This document shows positions 1 through 9,939 of a stretch of 64,000 bases of DNA, piece by piece. This stretch comes from Bacteroidia bacterium. Its GTDB lineage: Bacteria; Bacteroidota; Ignavibacteria; SZUA-365. The notes below the pieces were generated by a model. It made no database searches, was not told where the DNA came from, and saw only the letters and a program-made list of their open reading frames with translations. The position numbers and the translations under genes are program-made. Within the stretch, counting starts at the first letter, position 1; each line of letters opens with the position of its first letter. The stretch lies in the NCBI GenBank assembly GCA_027493955.1, contig JAOSJT010000001.1:2715131-2779130 (forward strand). The letters are read 5' to 3'.

Positions 1-2187
1 TCTCGGTGTAATTCTCGCCGGCGGCAATCACATGCGGCTTCACGATGCCGAACATGGCGTAGGAGGAGTCGTTTTTGCGCACCACTAGCTCGCGCAGCGG
101 ATCGCTGACGAGTATCGATGTTGACTTTCGCAGACCTGTGGTTGTGGTGTTGACGTGGTATTGCAGAGCCTCGCGCAACACCGGCGATCCGGGATCGGCG
201 GGTGATGGATACCCCCAAGAGGTACTGAAGATCTCCAACGGTTTGTACAACTCGGAAATCGCAGGATAGTACCCCATGGCTTGGGCATTCGCTGCAACAG
301 TTGCAGGCATATTGTGAGGGAATCTCGCGTATGCGATCTCGTGCGCCACTGAAGTCAGCGGTAGTACTACCTCTCTGAGATTCATGGCCACAAGAAAATC
401 CATCGAACCGTTGAACATCGAAAAATTCAACACCGGTTCCGGTTTTACGGCTTGCGTTGACGGCAGATTGGTGACCTGAGTCACACGGGTTCCGGCCGCG
501 CTGAACCTCGTCACTGCCACGCGGTTACCGGTCGGTATCGGTAGAGTAGGATCGGGAGTGACGATCGGCCACAAGGAAGTGACTGGCATGAACGTGCGGC
601 CCATCATGGACAGACCCAACGGAGATATTTGCGCAGGATTCGGGAAAGTACCCCGATTTACCATCTCGTAGGCGATCGCGGCTACAGTATTCCCCCCGAA
701 ACATTGACTGGTGACGGACGGCCCGGCGGTGTTGGCGATATTGATGCTGTTTGCCGGAACGTTGGCTGCATCGGGATTCACCACGACGGTGCTTCCTGGC
801 GTTTGGTCGTCTATCGTGAGCATCTTGTAACGCATGCGTCCGGTTATGCCTTCTCTCCATGCCACAACAAACTGTTTCGCATTGTTGCAGGCATACAAAT
901 GGCTTATGGAAGGATACTCCGGCTGATGCTGATCCGGCCTGAAGTCCCAGAGACCGTCCTCCAGAAGAACATCGCTGAATAACACGTTCGCAGTGCCTTG
1001 ACTGGTTTGATGACCGGCGTACAGGGGAAAGCTGGCATTATAGACCGAGTAACGCATTTGCTTGTTCCCCTCGTACACGAGCACACAGTATCTGCTCTCG
1101 CTATAGCTTGCCGCCGCGACGACGGGGTGCGTGTTGGGTGGATCCGCCACAGCGATACTGTCGAGCGTATACCAGGCATCGGGTCGCTCCGAGAGTAGCT
1201 TGCTTTTCAGCACAACAGCCCCCGCCGAGTTATCGACATAGGAAATGTATATCATCGTCGGAGCTGCGAGCGAGCCCGGATCGTGCTCGTTTTTGACGGC
1301 AATACACGGATTTGATGCGTTGTGATGGAAGTCGCTGATCAGCACCTCCGGTTGCCACGTGTCGCCCGCGTCTTCCGTCCAGGTGTACCACACGCGCCCG
1401 CCGCTGACGTACACGGCATGGTACCAGGTGGAGTCCCAGGTCCAGCGCATGGCCGCAATTTTTCGCTGACTGTTGCCGCGGGTAGGCGGGATCTCTTGCG
1501 TTGCGCGCATGTGTGCTTTGTAGAACGCAAAGATCTGAGCATCCGGATTCTCGAACTTCAAGTCCACCCCGAGTGAGGCGGTGCGCTGCCATTGCCTGGT
1601 TTGAGACAATTCGTAGACATTCGGCTCGCTGCTGAACGACACCACCGCATCATCCGCATCGCGCGCATAGACTCTGACCAGCGACCAGTCGCCCTGCGCG
1701 AGCGGCGGCGTCACCGTCGAGCCGCGGTCCCACGAAAGAAATGTCGGAAACTCCGCGGAGTAGAACGGACGGCCTGATGTTACCGGTTGATCCAAAAACA
1801 CCGCCGCGTCCGATGGATCCGGATAATTCGCGTTACCCGTCGGGATGTAGGGCGAGGGAAAGTCGTTCGGCTCGCCGGTCTGATCGCCGTTGCCATCCAC
1901 AAACCAGGGGTCACGAAAGCGCACCGTGCCGTCGTCGGCGAATTCCTCGAAGTTGTTGAAAATTTGAACGGAGGCGGGAGACTTGAAGTGTGCTCGTTTC
2001 GGCAATGGATTTTGTGGATTCCCAGTATTGAAGAGATGCTTTAGCTTATACTCTCCAATATTCCCATCCCAATTGTGATGCTTGTACAGGATGTCGGGGT
2101 GAATTCTGTCGGAGTGAAGTTGCACTTGGTAGTTGGTATTGGCATCCAATGTGGTGGAGATGGGAGGCAGTGTCGGGCCAAAGCCCC

Positions 2188-3562
2188 CAAAGGCGCTAAC
2201 TTAAGGAAAAATGGGAACCAGATCATTTGCTAGTACTCGCGCTTGCTGCATGCCTCTGCGGCGTGGCGCGTTGAAGAAATGTCGGAAGAGCGATTCGGCG
2301 TCCCGACACCAGTCCTGCGCCGAGACCCTCCCGAGAATACAAAAACGAATTCCATCAATCAAAGCTCGTTGAATACGCCAAATCGATGGATTACGTTCTG
2401 ACAAGTCGATGCCCCCAGGGGGAAAAAGAGAGGAATTCCTCCGTCAAATCTTCCAGAATTAAAGCGGCCAGGAATTTCGCATAGAGGTAGCTGTGCGTAA
2501 GGGGAGGATCCTTTGTCGGGACCTCGCCAAGATTCAGGAGGCTTTTCAGACGCTTGAACGCCAACTCGATTTGCCATCGGAACCGATAGAGTTCGAGCCC
2601 ATCGAGCGCGCTCAACTCGTCGGCGGGGACGGACGTCAGCACCATAATGTACCTCGCCGCTTCAAGTGTTCGAGGGTCAATGGTTCTGCTCTTTCTCGAT
2701 CGTTCGCGCAGGACCCGTTCACGCGCAGCCTTCGCGGCGGCTTCCGATTTCCGAATGACCAGCAATCGCGCGGGGATTGCCGGGATGTTGTCTTTCGGTA
2801 CCGCCTGCGTGCGGACAGCAAACTCCGTCGGTGTCGCGTCACTGATACTGCGGAGCGCTCTGAGGATGTCGAACGCGTCTCCCGCAATATCACATAACGG
2901 CACATTCTGCCAATTCAGTCGAATAAGAAAATCAGCCTTGGCGGAGATCACGGCATGGAACCCCGCGCGATGTGCATAGCCACAATCACCGACAACGAGA
3001 TCATGAGGGCAAAAGTGAAAGCGCTTGAGGCTTTCGCCGCCATGGACATCGGTCACTTCCACTGAATCAATCTTCAAATCCATCAGATTGAAGCCAAGGT
3101 GGACGCGCCAATCTGTTCCCATCGAACCCGGTCGATTGATAGTGGTTGCATCCACCAGACGTAGATGTCGTGCGGCATGGGCTAGCTGGGGTGGCGGCGC
3201 TCGTTCTGTTAACTTAAGAGCGAGTAAATGTCCGAGCCAGTCCGAGGCGAGACGCAGACGCTTCATCAAGGCGACATCAGATATATGAGCAATGTCGATG
3301 ACCTCGGCCCATGCGGCTGTTTGTCGGAGCGACATCTCGCAGAACCCATAGGCAAACGCTAGCCGTAGTAGGGTTGAAGCCTTATCAATAAGCCTTTTCC
3401 GGGTAATCGCCCCAAATTCCTTTGCCGTCCGCTCCAGCACATCATCAGGGGGAAAGAAGGAAAGAAGATGGGCCCACTCGTATTCAAGTTGACTCTTGGC
3501 ATCCATGCGGTAAAGGTACAAAACCGCACGGAAAAAGTCAAGCTCTTAAGTTAGCGCCTATG
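2188..3562 (-). mobile_element. Complete IS4-family insertion sequence, about 1375 bp
   Basis: Terminal inverted repeats CANAGGCGCTAACTTAAG lie at 2188-2205 and 3545-3562 (inverted). The flanks carry an apparent 11-bp target duplication GCCAAAGCCCC (2177-2187 and 3563-3573), a length usual for IS4-family elements. One transposase gene fills the element. It sits inside X1. The poly-C flank makes the exact ends uncertain by one or two bases. Confidence 0.85.
2391..3506 (-). CDS. IS4-family DDE transposase
   Basis: This is a cut-and-paste transposase of 371 residues from the ATG at 3506. A TTG start 15 bases upstream is also open. The RNase-H-like core shows the first Asp in VDATTIN, the second in VGDCGYAHR, and the IS4 signature Y-x2-R-x3-E-x6-K in YRFRWQIELAFKRLK. 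The length and all three catalytic regions are intact, so the element is probably active or recently active. The C-terminus is followed by about 190 bp of non-coding IS sequence before the inner end repeat. It is the only gene of the IS and has no partner genes. Confidence 0.9.
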   Translation of the reverse strand: MDAKSQLEYEWAHLLSFFPPDDVLERTAKEFGAITRKRLIDKASTLLRLAFAYGFCEMSLRQTAAWAEVIDIAHISDVALMKRLRLASDWLGHLLALKLTERAPPPQLAHAARHLRLVDATTINRPGSMGTDWRVHLGFNLMDLKIDSVEVTDVHGGESLKRFHFCPHDLVVGDCGYAHRAGFHAVISAKADFLIRLNWQNVPLCDIAGDAFDILRALRSISDATPTEFAVRTQAVPKDNIPAIPARLLVIRKSEAAAKAARERVLRERSRKSRTIDPRTLEAARYIMVLTSVPADELSALDGLELYRFRWQIELAFKRLKSLLNLGEVPTKDPPLTHSYLYAKFLAALILEDLTEEFLSFSPWGHRLVRT

Positions 3563-3719
3563 GCCAAAGCCCCCCCCGTCAGGGAGTACTCGGGTTCGGC
3601 GATATCTTCGCCATTGATTTGCTCCTGTCCATCGGCGACAGTTTTGAACGTCGTCTGCACCTGCGCGGAGAGGCCTCCGGCGAGCAGGACGAGGAGCAGT
3701 GCGGTGATAATGACAGATC

Positions 3720-4752
3720 TCATGGAGACCTCCTTTCTTGATGATAGAAATGTTGACGGCTACTGTGCCGCCTTGGTGCCACGAATGAAAATGGCGGTAC
3801 TGTTGCTGTTTCAACTAAAAACACGCCGTTTCGTGAAACCGCGATGTCATAAATGACAAGGCCGTTGGGGAATCGCCGTGATATTTCCTCGTAGAAATAC
3901 AGATTTCTGCCATTGTAGTGCAGGACAGTCGCATAATGCCCCGCATAGAAGACATCATTGTCCGCGCGTCCATTTGCGCAGATTGGCAAGCCAACGATGC
4001 GATCCGGCGTAGGCGGCGGAATATGCAGAGTATCCCATACGGCGGGATTCACCAGCGATTGCATGTAGATGAAATCCGGGCATACCGCATGCAGGCGCTC
4101 CTCGCTCGCCCAGATAGCGGTGGCATAGGTGATCGGATGGGCGCGACCGGTTTCACGGTATATTGGGGTGATCATCCCATCCCGCAAGTGATGGAAAATT
4201 CCTCCGGTCGAGTCATAATCCCAGCCGCCGATGTAGAATTCATTCGGCCCGGCCTGCGCAAACGACTTTATCGTCTTGGCCGTGCCCGTGGGGATGGGCT
4301 CGAAGCGTTCATGCTTTGGACCGATGAAGCGGAGCAGATTTCCTCGCCCCCCGAACATGTAGACATGACCATCGGTGCCGGATTTTATTTTGCCAGTGCC
4401 AATGTACAGGCCATTGAGCTCGCGGTGGAAGCGTAATGTTGCCGAGTCGCCTCGCAGTTTCGTACTCGCGATTGGGCCCCAAAATGTGACGTTTCCGTCC
4501 TCGACAGTAACTCCGTCGAGGGCGCTGTAGGTCGTGCGGCCATATTCGTCCAGTTCGACGGCATACGGTTTGATCTCGTTCGGAGTGATGTGAAATGCAT
4601 TCGCCCTTCGCTTCATCCGCCCGCTCGACAGGCCGGGTATCTCATATCCGAGTTCCACATCGCCCACAGCCCAGACACTGGTGTCGGATTCCGCGGCTAC
4701 GGCCACGAGCGTGGAGCCGAACTTGCCGAGCACGAAAAACTCCCAGGTGTAG
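3720..4752 (-). pseudogene. C-terminal part of lipoprotein-like propeller gene Y1, cut off by the prophage
   Basis: This is the downstream part of Y1; its first codons lie beyond the prophage at 34348-34482. It is nearly identical to the intact paralogue Y2 (35515-36636), which serves as the empty-site reference. Repeated blade-like strands (DTSVWAVGDV, GHVYMFGGRG, NEFYIGGWDY, NDVFYAGHYA, NGVFLV) suggest a beta-propeller. Besides the prophage insertion, one C present in Y2 is missing near 3812, which shifts the frame and replaces the last residues. A short stretch (about 4530-4575) differs strongly from Y2 although both sides match. The copy cannot make the normal exported protein. Confidence 0.85.
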
Positions 4753-4799
4753 TGTAAATTCTCACGCTATTTGCAAAGCGTTTTCACGCTATTTGCAAA
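4753..4799. repeat. Left prophage end with two transposase-binding repeats
   Basis: Two direct copies of YTCACGCTATTTGCAAA lie about 22 bp apart (roughly 4760-4777 and 4782-4799), right behind the terminal TG. The right end carries inverted, less perfect copies. By analogy with Mu attL these are binding sites for the DDE transposase encoded at 27200-28927. Confidence 0.85.
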
Positions 4800-4801
4800 T
4801 T

Positions 4802-5410
4802 TCAACCCTGTAGCAGGTACTGTAGCTTCGGAATGAGTTCAAAAAGCGTCCCATCGTGACCAGGCAACTGCACCGCATCCCACGCTTTTGCTATCATCCA
4901 ACCCGCCTCATCGAGTCTGAGTGCTTTGTGTTTGTCCTCGGTCTGACGCCGAGTGAATAGTGGCCGAACCTTATCGCGCTTCATCCAATACGTGTCCCGC
5001 CCAATGCGCTTCACGAAGTCGAAGTAACAAGGCACGAACTGGTAAAACGGGTGCACCCGTGTCATCCATTCGATTACCGCCTCCCAAGTCATACAATTTT
5101 GCCTTATCTGCTCATCTTCCAAGGCTAGGGCGGAGCGACTCTCTGCGTCCGCACGCCACTTCTTGTTCCACATGGCCTGATAACTTGATTTGACCTTCAT
5201 GAGGAAGCCGATCGCCCGTTGCGCCTCGGTATAGGTGTAATCTTCGTACCTGATCCTAAGCGTGGCAGTTACGTGCCTGCTATACGTCATTCCATGAATG
5301 TTCGCTTCAGTCCACTCGGAATATTTTTCGCCGAGCTTGATCCAGATGGAAAGGATGGTGTCGCTTATGCTCGACAGGGTAGCAAGCTGCTTTTCAGATG
5401 GGGAAGACAT
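4802..5410 (-). CDS. Phage protein of unknown function at the left prophage end
   Basis: A 202-residue soluble protein. The start chosen is ATG 5410 (MSSPSEKQLATL), just after the tail-fibre stop at 5418; upstream in-frame codons overlap that gene and look non-coding. It is rich in aromatic and basic residues, mostly helical in appearance, with no signal peptide or membrane segment and no motif I recognise. It is the last gene of the minus-strand late operon, next to the phage end, the position of tail-fibre assembly or accessory (moron) genes in many phages. No function is assigned. Confidence 0.6.
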   Translation of the reverse strand: MSSPSEKQLATLSSISDTILSIWIKLGEKYSEWTEANIHGMTYSRHVTATLRIRYEDYTYTEAQRAIGFLMKVKSSYQAMWNKKWRADAESRSALALEDEQIRQNCMTWEAVIEWMTRVHPFYQFVPCYFDFVKRIGRDTYWMKRDKVRPLFTRRQTEDKHKALRLDEAGWMIAKAWDAVQLPGHDGTLFELIPKLQYLLQG

Positions 5411-5417
5411 GTCTCGC

Positions 5418-7556
5418 TTACAGATTTTCGATTTGCACATACCATGACGACGATGTGTTGACCGGGGTAACGTAGTATACCCGGAGGCGGAAAAAATGCG
5501 CCGTTGTTCCGCTGTTCGACTGTTGCATGAGTGCATTGGCCCAGTAAATCGGCGCATATCCATCCGCTCTCACATTCGAATTCGGCGCGGCTATGGTCGT
5601 TAAAGTTGATGGACCGGCCGGAGACCCACCGCTGCGCGTCGTTCCAGATGCAGTAGCCATCAGATTAGGTCGCCAGATTACTTGCCAGTTCGCCGTTGCG
5701 TCCGAAATGTATGGCGGGCTCGACGTGCTTGTTCGGACGGACGTTCCGTTCGCCTCCCACATCAGGATTGCTACATCATTTAGCGAATCGGAGCGGATGT
5801 CAAAATCCAGATGGCCGGTCGTCACGTTGTTTCGCACCTGGAACCAGACGACTTCCCATTCTTTCCATCCTATCCGGTTTTTCGTCACGAGCGAATCGCC
5901 TCCCGCCGAAGGGTTCATCGACTTTTGTGGCTTCATTTCACGGAAGTACCAATAGTATGCGCTATCGGATGCGACGTAATTCGTTGAATCCATTACGACG
6001 GTAATACCGCCGCCGCCGCCGCCGGTTTCGTCATCGGCAAAAATTAAGGCGTCCGCGCTTGGGTTCACCTTCACGACCTTGCCCGCGTTGCCGGTATATG
6101 ACGACGGCGTATCCGTCAGGCCGAGAAACGTGCTCGATGATGCAGTCCAAATCATGACGGAATCCTTTATCCAATCCCAATCCAGCGAGAAAAGGTAGGA
6201 TATTGTGTCTTGCGAAGGGCCATTGTATTGATGACCAACGATAACACCACCCAGCCCTACGAGCCAAACGTAATCGGCCGTTCTGTCGAGCGGAGTCCCG
6301 AGATAATTCGAGTATCCGATAATTTGACGCGTGGCCGCGCCGGCGTCGATGAATTCGAGTCCGTCTTCCGTCGCTTTGACGGCGACAAGTTTGCCGGATT
6401 GCCCAACATAGCTATCGGGCGTGTCGCGTAGCTGCAGGAATGTTGAATCGGTACAAGGTGGAGTAACGGGCTCGCCTTCGTAAATCGCGGGAAAATGGAT
6501 ATGGCTTGCGGCTGTGTCGCCTTCCATTACGAAGGTGACCGTTCGCGAGGGTACGCTCGTGCTATAGGCATATACACGCGCCAATATTCGATCACCGGTG
6601 TTCATCACCTGTTGTCCGCCGTAATAGGTCATTTCGTGACGAGCCAGCGAGGTAGTGAGCGTGGGTGTCGACAACGTAAATAGGCTGGTCTCTGTCCCGT
6701 TCGACGTCCTGTGAAGGACTTCCGTCCAGATATAACTCCCGCCAGCGGCGTTGTCGACGTAGCCGTATATGTGTACGATCCATTTGCCCGCAGGAATGAA
6801 AATCGGGCTCGTTACGGAATCGGTTGCGAATTGATGAAATAATGTCGGAGGCCCGGAGCTGACCGCCAGATTATGAACGTGCTCCGGATGGTCGGCGGGC
6901 ACGGGACGTAAATAATTGTACCCGGCAAGATCCGACGTGTCCTCGTGAAAGAAATACGTCGCCGATAATGGTTTGCCGATGATGTCATCCCAGTGTACCG
7001 GCTTCGTCAGAAACTGAATGGTGTCCGGCGCGAAAGCGCGGACGTAACTTGTGTCATACTTGACGGGATAGCCGGCAATGGAGATCGTATCGATCCTCAT
7101 AGCCCACATCTGGCGCCCGCGGCTGTAGCGAAACATGATTGTGCTGTCGGCTGGCGCGACGAGGGCAATACTCCCATTCGTGAGTGTGCCGGAACCGACG
7201 AATATGGTGTCGGCCGTGCCTCGGCATGTATCCGCGATCCGGAGATGGAAGGCGCTGTCCGCGGCATTTCCCAGCCTGGTAATGCGGAGGCAATCATCGA
7301 AGTAATACCGGGCGCGGGGGCGTCCGGCGAGATCGTCCCGCACGAGTTTGAGGCTGTCGGAAATTCGCCTGGTCACAGAGTCGATGCGTACGTGCAACTT
7401 GGTGTTGGCCGGCGTGAACTCGAAGTAGAGCCACGACCCCGGAGCGACCTGTGCGGCGAGGTCAGAGGGTGACACGAACGATGCCAGACTCAGGCTGATG
7501 AAAAACGATAGCAACGTAATAGTACGGGTTGTCGGGGTCGGTTGTCTCGTGGCCAT
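5418..7556 (-). CDS. Tail fibre or receptor-binding protein with DTPxSYxG repeats
   Basis: A 712-residue protein. Two copies of a repeat common in phage tail fibres, FLxLxDTPxSYxGxxGKxVxV..DxLxF, lie at residues about 371-404 and 474-507, followed by a Gly-rich hinge (511-517) and a C-terminal region that probably binds the host surface. The N-terminus from ATG 7556 looks like a Sec signal peptide (LLSFFISLSLASFVSP...AAQ), unexpected for a tail fibre. The first 95 bases overlap the previous gene, so a downstream non-ATG start is possible. It lies at the end of the tail operon, the usual place for a fibre gene. Identification rests on repeats and position. Confidence 0.75.
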   Translation of the reverse strand: MATRQPTPTTRTITLLSFFISLSLASFVSPSDLAAQVAPGSWLYFEFTPANTKLHVRIDSVTRRISDSLKLVRDDLAGRPRARYYFDDCLRITRLGNAADSAFHLRIADTCRGTADTIFVGSGTLTNGSIALVAPADSTIMFRYSRGRQMWAMRIDTISIAGYPVKYDTSYVRAFAPDTIQFLTKPVHWDDIIGKPLSATYFFHEDTSDLAGYNYLRPVPADHPEHVHNLAVSSGPPTLFHQFATDSVTSPIFIPAGKWIVHIYGYVDNAAGGSYIWTEVLHRTSNGTETSLFTLSTPTLTTSLARHEMTYYGGQQVMNTGDRILARVYAYSTSVPSRTVTFVMEGDTAASHIHFPAIYEGEPVTPPCTDSTFLQLRDTPDSYVGQSGKLVAVKATEDGLEFIDAGAATRQIIGYSNYLGTPLDRTADYVWLVGLGGVIVGHQYNGPSQDTISYLFSLDWDWIKDSVMIWTASSSTFLGLTDTPSSYTGNAGKVVKVNPSADALIFADDETGGGGGGITVVMDSTNYVASDSAYYWYFREMKPQKSMNPSAGGDSLVTKNRIGWKEWEVVWFQVRNNVTTGHLDFDIRSDSLNDVAILMWEANGTSVRTSTSSPPYISDATANWQVIWRPNLMATASGTTRSGGSPAGPSTLTTIAAPNSNVRADGYAPIYWANALMQQSNSGTTAHFFRLRVYYVTPVNTSSSWYVQIENL

Positions 7557-7803
7557 AGTGGATGCTCGCTATTCGTTCGGGAGGCAATTGGTAATGGTCT
7601 GTGTTGTAGATGGTAACCTGCACCCAGCGATGAGGTCCTGGATGTATTACGAGCATGCTTTCGGCATCCTCGAAATCGATGATAACGGCCTGCGCAACTT
7701 GCTGGACGATGGTCACGTTTTCGACCACGGACGTTTGCGAACCGCCCTGCAGCAGATTACGGATTTGCGCCTTGCTGAGCGTGTGGAAATCCCTGTTGAA
7801 CAT
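7462..7803 (-). CDS. Small tail-region protein, unknown
   Basis: A 113-residue protein from ATG 7803 (MFNRDFHTLSKAQ), whose start overlaps the stop of the preceding gene at 7803. The N-terminus looks helical. The remainder alternates hydrophobic and charged residues as in small beta-rich phage proteins (VENVTIVQQV, YYYVAIVFHQ). Its last 95 bases overlap the start assigned to the fibre gene. No family recognised; possibly a baseplate or tail-tip component given the position between the tape-measure cluster and the fibre. Confidence 0.6.
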   Translation of the reverse strand: MFNRDFHTLSKAQIRNLLQGGSQTSVVENVTIVQQVAQAVIIDFEDAESMLVIHPGPHRWVQVTIYNTDHYQLPPERIASIHYGHETTDPDNPYYYVAIVFHQPESGIVRVTL

Positions 7804-8264
7804 TACTCCTCCGGTTCCGGCGGAATCTCTCGAAACACGCTCATAAGCGAAGCGCTCTCGCCTTCGAACAGCACGTGAAAGGCGCTCTCGTAACCGCGCC
7901 CTTGAGGGGTGAGCGCGAAGCGCATGCCGGCGCACTCGATAACCTGTACACCATCCAGACGCCAGAGCCGGACGGTAACTCCCGTTACCTGTAGCTGCGG
8001 GAGAACTTCCTCGGAGTATATGTCATTGAGCGTGTCGATGTCCGCCTGGTAAAACAACAGTGTCAGACGTTGCTTGTAATAATGCACGTCCACAACGCCG
8101 TCGAGGCCGCGGTCCTGCACCGCTTCCTCCACGAAATCGCCGCCACCGGACGGCATGACCTTGGTCCACGTTGGCGTAACGCCTCGGGTCAGCAAAATCT
8201 CGACCTTAGACCAACCCGCGCGATCGATCGCGCCAGTAATGTCGTTTCCCAGGATATTCGGCAT
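7803..8264 (-). CDS. Tail-region protein, unknown
   Basis: A 153-residue protein (MPNILGNDITG...), separated by seven bases from the gene at 8272-9939 and touching the next gene. Its Trp and aromatic content and predicted beta strands (VVDVHYYKQRLTLLFYQ) fit a structural protein. The acidic C-terminus ends EIPPEPEE. I see no named domain. Its place among genes that follow the tape measure suggests a distal tail or tail-tip role, which is inference from order only. Confidence 0.65.
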   Translation of the reverse strand: MPNILGNDITGAIDRAGWSKVEILLTRGVTPTWTKVMPSGGGDFVEEAVQDRGLDGVVDVHYYKQRLTLLFYQADIDTLNDIYSEEVLPQLQVTGVTVRLWRLDGVQVIECAGMRFALTPQGRGYESAFHVLFEGESASLMSVFREIPPEPEE

Positions 8265-8271
8265 ACAACAC

Positions 8272-9939
8272 CTACTCGAATGGATTTGGCAAGGGAAGTT
8301 CTTCCTTGCGGATTTTTATGTGCCCGCTTTCGCTGTCCATTTCAATGCCGGTTACTTTATAGGGCCAGTCCGGGCGCTCGATGTCAGTCGTCAGGCAATA
8401 CGGAATCCAGTTGCCTACATCTTCGCTCTCACCGTCAGATCCCTCGAGCCGCGACCAGGTATCTTCGATGATTGCCCGGCCAGGTGAAAAGATCTCCTCC
8501 GCGTAGAATACGGACAGCACGCCCGACAGGCCGTGAAAGCCGTTCGGGTTGGGCTGGATCGCGAAATAGCTTGCGAGGTTATACGGCGCCCAGAGCTGGC
8601 TGGAGGTTTCGTAGAGCGGACGAATGACGTTTTTCCAACGTACCTGATTGACGATCTGCAACTGTTCCGGCGTCACTTCAATCACCATCGTCCCCCACAT
8701 GATGTTTTCCTTTTGCCAGCCGTTGAGGTCGTTCATGGTCTGGTCATCATTGAGATTGTTGTCGACGGCGTCGCCGCGATGCCCGACCGTGCGCCAATGC
8801 ACGGTCAGTTTTTTCTCCGGTCCGGCTCCGTGATAGGCATCGAAAATCGGGTATTTCGCTCCCGAGGGCGTGCGCGTGGTCACGACCACTTTGCGACCAC
8901 CACGTCTGCTGCGTGGTCCCGTCTTTTGCAGCAATACTCCAGTGGGCGCCACCTCCAAATCGTTGTCGCCGTCCACACGCATGTAACACAACACTCGCAC
9001 CCAGCGGCCGTCTTCGAGGTAGTGCTTGGTGGTCACGACAAATCCGAGCATCTCGGCCAGTTCGGCGAGAAACTCGCCCCAGGAGGAGAACTCCGCTTTC
9101 CACTCCGCCGCGAAAAGGTCATACCAGAAGTACAGCGACTCGAAACCCGTTTCGACGTAGCTGTACGGCCATACATAATTTGTAAAAGCGCGGAATTGGA
9201 TGGGTGAGGTCACCGGGTTGTCTTTATCCGGACCATACTGCGCAAGCGGCAAAGCGGTCGCCTCCTCGCGCTCGGCGAAACAGACCTTAGCCAGTTCCTC
9301 GAGATAATACTTGCAGTGGATGAGCTGGGCGTATCCGTCTTTTTTCGGTTGCACGTTCCAGGTCATATTGTTGTACCTGCCCATAACGAGACCCATCATC
9401 GCCGGACCGAGATAAACATCGTCATGCGCGAAACGGTGGTAACCTTCCGTATCCATCTTTGACTGGTCATTGAACCGCGCCTTTCCCAATGCTGACAATC
9501 CGTCATAAGCCATAATCGTAACCGTCTTGTGCCAAACGCCCCCTACGATGGCTCGGGTGTCCGGGTCCACATCGTCCAGATCTACAACACCCCAGAATCG
9601 AGGCACCCATGTTGCCGGAGCATCCGGCGTGCGCGTCCACCACAAGCGCAGCTCCGCCGATACGTTTGCCGGATTCACAAGCGCGGCGATCACCGCATCC
9701 ATTTTGATTTTTATCTCGACGCGGTCGACGGCCAGAAGCTCGTTTTCGTCGCGAGGCAATATTTTGAACGAAGGCACGGTAAAAAGCGTCACCTGACCCG
9801 CGGGCTGCTGTGGGATTTCACCAGTCCACTCATCGATAAAGTGCCGAGGATCGGCATCGTGCGTCCGCCACGAAACATCCAGCCTCCAGTAACGGCCCGC
9901 TTGAAATATCGGGTTGAAACGGTACGACTGCTGCGCCAT
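8272..9939 (-). CDS. Large distal tail or baseplate protein
   Basis: A 555-residue protein whose ATG at 9939 overlaps the end of the tape-measure gene. The sequence is rich in Trp, Tyr and beta-type stretches (AELRLWWTRTPDAPATWVPRFWGVVDLDDVD) and has no export signal. The first gene after a tape measure in siphoviruses commonly encodes the distal tail or tail-tip hub protein; about 250 residues would be usual for a minimal Dit, so this may carry extra domains. No motif is recognised, so the call is by gene order and general composition. Confidence 0.6.
   Translation of the reverse strand: MAQQSYRFNPIFQAGRYWRLDVSWRTHDADPRHFIDEWTGEIPQQPAGQVTLFTVPSFKILPRDENELLAVDRVEIKIKMDAVIAALVNPANVSAELRLWWTRTPDAPATWVPRFWGVVDLDDVDPDTRAIVGGVWHKTVTIMAYDGLSALGKARFNDQSKMDTEGYHRFAHDDVYLGPAMMGLVMGRYNNMTWNVQPKKDGYAQLIHCKYYLEELAKVCFAEREEATALPLAQYGPDKDNPVTSPIQFRAFTNYVWPYSYVETGFESLYFWYDLFAAEWKAEFSSWGEFLAELAEMLGFVVTTKHYLEDGRWVRVLCYMRVDGDNDLEVAPTGVLLQKTGPRSRRGGRKVVVTTRTPSGAKYPIFDAYHGAGPEKKLTVHWRTVGHRGDAVDNNLNDDQTMNDLNGWQKENIMWGTMVIEVTPEQLQIVNQVRWKNVIRPLYETSSQLWAPYNLASYFAIQPNPNGFHGLSGVLSVFYAEEIFSPGRAIIEDTWSRLEGSDGESEDVGNWIPYCLTTDIERPDWPYKVTGIEMDSESGHIKIRKEELPLPNPFE

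Larger units (their letters stand above)
1..3723 (-). pseudogene. Exported BNR/Asp-box protein X1, interrupted by an IS and running off the left edge
   Basis: The gene starts at 3723 behind an AGGAGG ribosome site and a Sec signal peptide (MRSVIITALLLVLLAGGLSA). It reads about 54 codons, is interrupted by the IS at 2188-3562, and resumes at 2187 as an open frame of about 729 codons to base 1, so its C-terminus lies outside the window. An Asp-box (TEDAGDTW, near 1350-1400) suggests a sialidase-like beta-propeller surface or secreted protein. Removing the IS and one target duplication leaves the halves out of frame: the run of eight G (minus strand, 3570-3577) would need nine to read ...SLTGGGFGPTLPPIS. 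A shorter paralogue (X2) lies at 34726-35478. Function is otherwise unknown. The gene is broken both by the IS and by this one-base difference, unless the latter is a sequencing error. Confidence 0.75.
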
